From positions 1 to 64,000 of the forward strand of contig JAKPQM010000084.1 in assembly GCA_029546925.1 (NCBI GenBank): DNA of 64,000 nucleotides, given 5' to 3'. The position numbers were made by a program, and so were the translations under genes. Positions 58,769 to 64,000 of this stretch are shown here, in pieces. The notes below the pieces were generated by a model. The model worked only from the letters and a program-made list of their open reading frames with translations. It was not told the DNA's origin and searched no databases. Origin of the DNA: Actinomycetes bacterium (GTDB lineage: Bacteria > Actinomycetota > Coriobacteriia > Coriobacteriales > Atopobiaceae). Within the stretch, counting starts at the first letter, position 1, and the number at the start of each line of letters is the position of its first letter.

Positions 58769-61066
58769 CTACATCATGTCGTATGCATCGATATCTATCG
58801 ACATGTTACTACCCCGTTTGACCGGGAGCATACGGGCGCACGCGGAAAGAACAGAACCGAGATCCGCATCCAGAGGCGCCTTCACCATGACATGGCGCCT
58901 GAAGCGATCCTTGATACGGGATTTTATGCACGCGGCAGGGCCGAGCACCTCCCAGGCGGGATCCGCTGCCACCCGCGCGCGCAGCTCTGCCGCAAAGGCA
59001 TCGGAAGCCGCAAGGACATCGCTGGACTGCTTGCTCCAGAAGGTGACGTTGGCGAGACGCGAGAAGGGCGGATATCCGGCCTCCTTGCGTTCGGCCAGCT
59101 CGGCTTCCTCGAACGGCCTGCGGTCATGGCGGGCCGCAGCGAGGATGGCGGGGTGGTTCGCCCACCAGGTCTGGATGATGACCTCGCCGGGCTTCTCCCC
59201 CCTGCCCGCACGGCCCGAGACCTGCTCGAGCAGGGCGTAGGTGCGCTCAGCCGCACGGAAATCGGGAAGCTTGAGCATGGTGTCGGCGTTGATGACGCCG
59301 ACGAGGGTGACCTCGGGGAAATCGAGGCCCTTGGCGATCATCTGCGTGCCGATGAGCACGGCGCTCGGGGATGCATCGAAGCGCTCGAGAAGCTCCTGGT
59401 GGGCTCCCTTGCCGCGCGTGGTATCCGCATCCATGCGGATGATGTCCATGCTGTCGGGCAGGAGCATGCGAAGCTCGTCCTCGACGCGCTGGGTGCCCAC
59501 GCCGAAAGCCGCTAGGAAGCGGCTGCTGCAGTTGGGGCAGCTTGTAGATGGGTCGGGATAGGCCTTGATGGGCCAGCTCTGGCCGCAGGTATGGCACATG
59601 AGCTCGTGGGAGCGCTCATGGTAGGTGAGCGCTGTGGAGCAGTGCGGGCATTCGGGCACGCATCCGCAGTCACGGCACATCAAAAAGGTCGCGAATCCCC
59701 GGCGGTTGAGCAGCAGGACGGCCTTCTCGCCGCGCTCGGCCACGGCGTGCAGGGCCTTTCTGAGCGGCTCGGAGAAGATCGAGCGCGCGCCGCTTCTGAA
59801 CTGGCTCGCCATGTCGACGACGGTGACCGTGGGAAGCTGGGCGCAACCGGGGCGCTCGGGCATCTCCACGCGGGTCCAACGGGCACCGCGATACGAGCCG
59901 GTGCGGCAGCGCTCGAGGCTCTCGAGCGAGGGCGTGGCCGAGCCCAGCACGAGCGCCGCCCCGCGCTCCTTGGCGAGACGTGCCGCGAGCTCGCGGGCAT
60001 GGTAGCGCGGCGCCTGATCCTGCTTGTACGAGCCTTCGTGCTCCTCGTCGATGATGATGAGCCCCACGTTGGAAAGCGGGGCGAAGAGCGCCGAGCGGGC
60101 GCCGACCACCACATGGGCCCGTCCCGCGCGGACCATGTCCCACTGGTCGAAGCGCTCCCCGGCGGAAAGGCGCGAGTGCAGGATGGCGACATCATCGCCG
60201 AAACGCGAGCGGAACCTGCCCACGGTCTGCGCGGTAAGCGAGATCTCGGGCACGAGGACGAGCGCTCCCCTGCCCTGATTGAGCACGTGCTCGATGGCAG
60301 CGAGGTACACCTCGGTCTTGCCCGAGCCCGTGACACCGTCGATGAGCACGCAATCGCCCGAGGCCTTCTCGGCCGCCTCGCCGATGGCGGCAAGGGCCTC
60401 CATCTGTCCCTGCGTGAGCCGGTCGGGCCGCGCAGCATGGGCGCTCGAGAGGGTCGTTGCCGTGCCGCCCCGCACCCGGCGGCGGGATGCACACGACACG
60501 GCGCCGCGTTTCTCGAGGGCTTTGACCGCAGAGGCGGCTCCTCCGATGAGGGCCGAAAGCTCTGCGAGCCTCATGGGCCCGGCAGCGAGCGCCTCGAGCA
60601 CCTGGCGCTGACGCGAGGCATGCGCCGCCGGCACGAACCCCGCATCCGCAAGCTCCACCCAGCGGTCATCGATTGCACCGGTGCGCTCGTGCGTGAGCTC
60701 CCATGGTGCGCCCTCTCCCGCACGGGTCACCTTGACCTTCTGGCCGGGTGCGAGGAAGGGGCGGACGGCCTCGGAGAGCGGGCAGGCATATTCGCGGGCC
60801 ATCCAAGCGATGGTGCGGGCCGCCGTCCCATCGAAGGCGGACGGTGCGAGCACCTGCTGGATATCCTTGATCTTGTCGGTATCGATGTCCTGCGGCGCTT
60901 CATCCGAGAGGCCGACCACATAGCCCACGGCGGCGCGATGCGAGAAATCCACGAGCACCGTAGCGCCCACGGACACCTCGCCCGCAAGCTCGGGCGGAAC
61001 GCGGTAGCCGAACGCGCGCTCGAGGGCGCGCGTGGGTATGTCGAGCACGACGCTTGCGGATAGCAT
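58769..61066 (-). CDS. priA: Primosomal replication factor/helicase PriA
   Basis: A 765-residue DNA helicase that restarts stalled forks. It has an N-terminal fork-binding domain, Walker A in LIDGVTGSGKTEVYLA, DEEH box in LIIIDEEHEGSYKQ, a zinc region with eight cysteines (CRDCGCVPECPHC and CHTCGQSW...CPNC), and helicase motifs GTQMIAKGLDFP and QVSGRAGRG. Length is typical. It is in the metK-thpR-priA-def-fmt-rsmB run. Confidence 0.97.
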   Translation of the reverse strand: MLSASVVLDIPTRALERAFGYRVPPELAGEVSVGATVLVDFSHRAAVGYVVGLSDEAPQDIDTDKIKDIQQVLAPSAFDGTAARTIAWMAREYACPLSEAVRPFLAPGQKVKVTRAGEGAPWELTHERTGAIDDRWVELADAGFVPAAHASRQRQVLEALAAGPMRLAELSALIGGAASAVKALEKRGAVSCASRRRVRGGTATTLSSAHAARPDRLTQGQMEALAAIGEAAEKASGDCVLIDGVTGSGKTEVYLAAIEHVLNQGRGALVLVPEISLTAQTVGRFRSRFGDDVAILHSRLSAGERFDQWDMVRAGRAHVVVGARSALFAPLSNVGLIIIDEEHEGSYKQDQAPRYHARELAARLAKERGAALVLGSATPSLESLERCRTGSYRGARWTRVEMPERPGCAQLPTVTVVDMASQFRSGARSIFSEPLRKALHAVAERGEKAVLLLNRRGFATFLMCRDCGCVPECPHCSTALTYHERSHELMCHTCGQSWPIKAYPDPSTSCPNCSSRFLAAFGVGTQRVEDELRMLLPDSMDIIRMDADTTRGKGAHQELLERFDASPSAVLIGTQMIAKGLDFPEVTLVGVINADTMLKLPDFRAAERTYALLEQVSGRAGRGEKPGEVIIQTWWANHPAILAAARHDRRPFEEAELAERKEAGYPPFSRLANVTFWSKQSSDVLAASDAFAAELRARVAADPAWEVLGPAACIKSRIKDRFRRHVMVKAPLDADLGSVLSACARMLPVKRGSNMSIDIDAYDMM

Positions 61067-61151
61067 GGGACTCCTTCGCGGTATCGGTACCAGTGTAGCG
61101 CCTCAGGCGCGAAGGTGATATGCGCGGCCGTGCCCGCACCGCATTCTTCGC

Positions 61152-61688
61152 CTAACCTCCCCCGCCCTCGAGCACGACTTCGGAAAGCGGCGTGTAGACG
61201 GGATGCTCTCCCGAGAGGTCGCTCTTGAAGAGCGCGACCGTATCGATGGTACCGCCTGCCACATGCGGCATGGGCAGCACGCCGCTCGAAAGATCTGCAG
61301 AGCGCATGAGCGTCACATGTGCGAGGAAGCCCTTCCCGTCGAAGGGGAAGCCGGACGTCGAGAGCCTGTGGCGGAGCTTCTCGGCGAGGGCCTCCAAGCG
61401 CCCGTCGGAGCGGATCTCCTGCCAGAGCGTAGCGCTCTTCCGTCTCCCGAAGTTGCCAAGTGCACCGAGATGGGCATCGATAGGCGGCGAGCCCGCGCAG
61501 GCATCCTCGAGCAGCGACGAGAGCTCCCACACGCGCGCCGCGTCCGTCTCGCCGAGGAAGGCGAACGTGACATGGAAACGGTCGGGCGCCACATACCGGC
61601 CGGAAACGGCCCCGCGCAAGAGCGCAGAGGTCTCCGAGAGCGTCTCGATAAGCTCCTGGGGAAGTTCTGCAGCGATGAAGATCCTCAT
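61152..61688 (-). CDS. thpR: RNA 2',3'-cyclic phosphodiesterase (2H family)
   Basis: A 178-residue 2H phosphoesterase. The two catalytic HxT motifs are FHVTFAFLGE and LAHVTLMRS. The N-terminal MRIFIAAELP is diagnostic of LigT/ThpR proteins, which open 2',3'-cyclic RNA ends. The start at 61688 follows GGGGGGCGC. It lies between priA and a hypothetical gene, spacing 85 and 20 bases. Confidence 0.92.
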   Translation of the reverse strand: MRIFIAAELPQELIETLSETSALLRGAVSGRYVAPDRFHVTFAFLGETDAARVWELSSLLEDACAGSPPIDAHLGALGNFGRRKSATLWQEIRSDGRLEALAEKLRHRLSTSGFPFDGKGFLAHVTLMRSADLSSGVLPMPHVAGGTIDTVALFKSDLSGEHPVYTPLSEVVLEGGGG

Positions 61689-61708
61689 GCGCCCCCCGGC
61701 CGCCGATG

Positions 61709-62197
61709 CTACTGCCTGCCCAAGGCGTTCTCGGCGGCGGCGCGGACGCCCTTCCACATGGCAAAACCCCAGATGGGGGTCTTCTCGAGGAAATCAATCC
61801 GACCGCTTGCCAAGTCGACGACCGTAGGCAATGCAAATGCGGCAAAGTGGGCATCGGGCTTCTGCTTGGTATAGGCAACGACCTCGGGGGTCGCAGGGCC
61901 TTGGAGCAATACGGGGTAGATGGCGACAGTTTTCTGGAGGCCGCGCGGAAGCCCGCGGTAATTCCCAAGCGCCCAGGAGACGCACGCCTTCACGTAGGCA
62001 TCGAAGTCTGCAGCGGAAGCGTTGTCATCGCGCGTGATGAAAAAATAATGGTGCATCTTCACGGCAAACGTAGCCCAATTCTGGCTCGAGAGCTGATATG
62101 CGCCGAGCTGGGAGTTCCAAGGCGCTTCCTGGCCGATGCGTCCGGCAACCATGCCGACGAAGGCTCTGAGCTGCTCGTCATTTGGATTCACATTCAT
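61709..62197 (-). CDS. Conserved hypothetical protein
   Basis: A 162-residue protein without a recognised family. It is rich in aromatic residues (SQNWATFAVKMHHYFFITRD; TPIWGFAMWKGVRAAAENAL), has no clear membrane segment or signal and contains a long middle stretch around VAIYPVLLQGPATPEVVAY. The start at 62197 follows AGGGGACCAGCC. Its position in a housekeeping operon between metK and thpR suggests a conserved gene rather than a chance ORF. No function is proposed. Confidence 0.7.
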   Translation of the reverse strand: MNVNPNDEQLRAFVGMVAGRIGQEAPWNSQLGAYQLSSQNWATFAVKMHHYFFITRDDNASAADFDAYVKACVSWALGNYRGLPRGLQKTVAIYPVLLQGPATPEVVAYTKQKPDAHFAAFALPTVVDLASGRIDFLEKTPIWGFAMWKGVRAAAENALGRQ

Positions 62198-62285
62198 GGC
62201 TGGTCCCCTCCTCCACAGGCTGTCATACCGGGATTGTACACCCTGATGTGGATGGGGCCTATCCGCTGCCCGCCGGCACCGGATC

Positions 62286-63548
62286 TTATTCCCGGAGCAT
62301 TGCGACAGCCGCGCGCAGCTCCTCCACCCTATCCGTGCGCTCCCAGGTGAAATCGGGGTCGGTGCGGCCGAAATGACCATACGCAGCGGTCTTCTCGAAA
62401 ATAGGCCGGCGCAGATCGAGGTCGCGGATGATGGCGGCGGGACGCAGGTCGAAGACCTTGCGCACCGCCGCCTCGATCGCAGCGTCCCCAACCGTTGCCG
62501 TGCCGAAGGTATCGACCATCACCGAGAGGGGCCGCGCGATACCGATGGCATAGGCAAGTTGGATCTCGCAACGCTTGGCAAGGCCCGCTGCGACCACGTT
62601 CTTGGCGACCCAACGCGCCGCATAGGCGGCCGAGCGGTCGACCTTGGTGCAATCCTTGCCCGAGAATGCCCCGCCGCCGTGGCGGCTCGCACCGCCGTAG
62701 GTGTCGACGATGATCTTGCGACCGGTGAGGCCCGTGTCGCCCACGGGGCCGCCGATCACGAAGCGCCCGGTCGGGTTCACGAAGATCTCCGCATCGCGCC
62801 ACGGGATGCGCGCCTCGCCGAGCACGGGCGCGATGACATGCTCGAGCATATCGGCCTTGATGAGGGCCATGTCCTCGATCTCGGCGCTGTGCTGGGCAGA
62901 CACGACGATAGCCGTGACCTCTGCGGGAACGCCGTCATCATAGCGCACCGTCACCTGGGTCTTGCCATCGGGGCGCAGGTAGGCGAGCGTCCCGCGCTTG
63001 CGGACCTCGGCGAGGCGGGCGGAGAGGCCGTGCGCAAGGTAGAGGGGCATGGGCATGAGGACCTCGGTCTCATCGCAGGCGAAACCGAACATCATGCCCT
63101 GGTCGCCTGCTCCCGTGCGGTCGAGCTCGTCGGCCGTGCGCCCGGCTTGGGCATCGAAGGACTCGTCGACGCCCAGAGCGATATCGGGCGACTGCTCGTG
63201 GATCATGTTGAGGACGCCGCAGGTATCGGCGTCGAAGCCGTACGCTGCCGACGTGTAGCCGATGCGTCGGATGGTGTCGCGCACGATCCTCTGGACGTCC
63301 ACGTAGGCCTGCGTGCGGATCTCCCCTGCCACGAGCACCGTCCCCGTGGTCACGAACGTCTCGCAAGCGCAGCGCACGTCGGCAACGCGGGCGGGTATCC
63401 CGCTCGGCGAGACGTAGCCTTGGGCCTCGAGTCGCGCCTCCTTCGCAAGGATCGCATCGAGGATGGCGTCGGAGATCTGGTCGCAGATCTTATCGGGGTG
63501 GCCCTCGGTCACGCTCTCGGAGGTGAAGTAACGGCTCTTGGATGCCAT
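62286..63548 (-). CDS. metK: S-adenosylmethionine synthetase
   Basis: Makes SAM from methionine and ATP. The 420-residue protein has [32 protein letters not shown], and the phosphate loop [20 protein letters not shown]. It is longer than the usual 385-400 owing to an extra segment after residue 30. Its leader carries a SAM riboswitch and terminator, so it is feedback controlled at the level of transcription. The start follows AAAGGAGCCGTTCC. Confidence 0.97.
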   Translation of the reverse strand: MASKSRYFTSESVTEGHPDKICDQISDAILDAILAKEARLEAQGYVSPSGIPARVADVRCACETFVTTGTVLVAGEIRTQAYVDVQRIVRDTIRRIGYTSAAYGFDADTCGVLNMIHEQSPDIALGVDESFDAQAGRTADELDRTGAGDQGMMFGFACDETEVLMPMPLYLAHGLSARLAEVRKRGTLAYLRPDGKTQVTVRYDDGVPAEVTAIVVSAQHSAEIEDMALIKADMLEHVIAPVLGEARIPWRDAEIFVNPTGRFVIGGPVGDTGLTGRKIIVDTYGGASRHGGGAFSGKDCTKVDRSAAYAARWVAKNVVAAGLAKRCEIQLAYAIGIARPLSVMVDTFGTATVGDAAIEAAVRKVFDLRPAAIIRDLDLRRPIFEKTAAYGHFGRTDPDFTWERTDRVEELRAAVAMLRE

Positions 63549-63580
63549 GGAACGGCTCCTTTCATCTTTGCGGGGTCCAT

Positions 63581-63606
63581 AAAAAAGCCCCCTGCCTTGA
63601 GGGAGC
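63581..63606 (-). terminator. Terminator in the metK leader
   Basis: On the minus strand GCTCCCT (63600-63606) pairs with AGGGGGC (63587-63593), one T-G pair, followed by TTTTTT (63581-63586). It lies 32 bases upstream of the metK start, placed for riboswitch-controlled attenuation. Confidence 0.9.
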
Positions 63607-63643
63607 CCTGATCATCCAAGCACTCCCCGTCTTCCAGACGTGC

Positions 63644-63724
63644 CGAGCGGCCGCCTGCCGAGATTTGGCACCGTTCCCCATGGGGTGGTTGCCGGAGCAT
63701 CGTAGGGCTCGGTCCCTCCGCTCG
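63644..63724 (-). promoter_or_regulatory. SAM riboswitch (SAM-I/IV clan) before metK
   Basis: Reading the minus strand, GGAGGGACCGAGCCC (63705-63719), CCGGCAACC (63687-63695) and GGTGCCAAATCTCGGCAG (63655-63672) are the conserved S-box core. A P1 helix can form from CGAGC (63720-63724) and GCTCG (63644-63648). With SAM bound, the downstream terminator at 63581-63606 should form and stop metK transcription. The subclass within the clan was not resolved. Confidence 0.9.
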
Positions 63725-63764
63725 ATGCGCCGCATGCGCGACGCCTCATGACGAGTGGCTTTAC

Positions 63765-63791
63765 CTTATAGCTTTCCGCGCACCTTGGCAA
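63765..63791 (-). promoter_or_regulatory. Possible metK promoter
   Basis: On the minus strand TTGCCA (63786-63791, 5 of 6 matches to a -35) and TATAAG (63765-63770, -10) are 15 bases apart, slightly short. They lie about 40 bases upstream of the riboswitch. Confidence 0.35.
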
Positions 63792-63957
63792 TGAGAAGGC
63801 TGTATTTCAAACACCTCGCCCCGGATGACAAAACATGGGAGGGACCGGGATGGGCGCGGGGGCTCTGCAGATTGCCAGAAAAATAACTGATATCCCCGCA
63901 CGGTCCGCCGGTCGCAAGGTACCCTACAATGGAGGAATATCCGGGGAAGGAGATGTC

Positions 63958-64000
63958 ATGGCATATCTAGGAGAAGATATCCCCAAGCTGGGCTTCGGCC
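63958..64000 (+). CDS. Aldo/keto reductase, N-terminus only (cut by window edge)
   Basis: Fourteen codons are visible: MAYLGEDIPKLGFG, the typical opening of aldo/keto reductases such as those ending LGFGxMRLP. The start follows AAGGAGATGTC, and a TACAAT at 63925-63930 may be its -10 box. The rest lies beyond the window. Confidence 0.65.
   Translation, partial: MAYLGEDIPKLGFG

Overview
The window is about 64 kb of GC-rich DNA from an anaerobic bacterium. The gene content fits class Coriobacteriia (Actinomycetota): a bifunctional AdhE, mannose-family PTS genes, indolepyruvate:ferredoxin oxidoreductase, several LuxR-type regulators beside SDR genes, and a SAM riboswitch before metK. This is inference from gene content; there is no rRNA to anchor it, and no tRNA, CRISPR array, insertion-sequence transposase or phage gene was seen.

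Layout. (1) 1-1420: thyA-folA (+). (2) 1440-5644: a lipoprotein, an aminoglycoside-phosphotransferase-like kinase and adhE (-). (3) 6265-12635: a catabolic block with mannose-type PTS IIA, IIB, IIC, IID, an iron alcohol dehydrogenase, a zinc alcohol dehydrogenase and a class II aldolase; substrate unknown. (4) 12738-17794: a solitary PLP-enzyme fragment, a small CsbD-like protein, a TGS-less thrS and two zinc-ribbon membrane proteins. (5) 17864-24025: a one-carbon/folate operon, fhs-fchA-folD-folE followed by one ORF that fuses a formate/nitrite channel to folylpolyglutamate synthase. (6) 24435-36699: an accessory region with an MFS transporter, two PanB paralogues that have lost the PanB metal ligands, three SDRs, a DapB-like dehydrogenase, an alpha/beta hydrolase, a 71-residue protein and three LuxR regulators. 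(7) 36949-39797: a LuxR regulator, a divergent GroEL without GroES and a trigger-factor-like C-domain protein. (8) 40068-45727: a peptide/amino-acid block with M20 peptidase, GPH transporter, proline iminopeptidase-like hydrolase and FAD dehydrogenase. (9) htpG, a decayed gene and an AbiEi/DUF559-like protein bracketed by palindromic repeats. (10) 49878-53566: paaK-iorB-iorA for aryl-keto-acid oxidation. (11) 53783-63548: glyoxalase-like, thiN, HAD, FmdB, then the housekeeping run metK-hypothetical-thpR-priA-def-fmt-rsmB, with a SAM riboswitch and terminator before metK. An aldo/keto reductase begins at the right edge.

How it fits together. Imported or internally made formate would be activated by Fhs, processed by FchA and FolD to methylene-THF, and used by ThyA and, as formyl-THF, by Fmt. 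The channel-FolC fusion ties formate entry to folate polyglutamylation in one polypeptide. The accessory region looks like a small-molecule catabolic locus with several dedicated regulators.

A second layer is the set of intergenic palindromes. One family of about 75 bp occurs five times, always just 3' of a minus-strand stop codon. Three long perfect hairpins (27-46 bp arms) and a looser GCGTGACA...TGTCACGC type also sit near 3' ends. The strongest candidates for undescribed biology are the channel-FolC fusion, the PanB-paralogue/SDR locus, the LuxR-GroEL-trigger-factor-like operon and the palindrome families.
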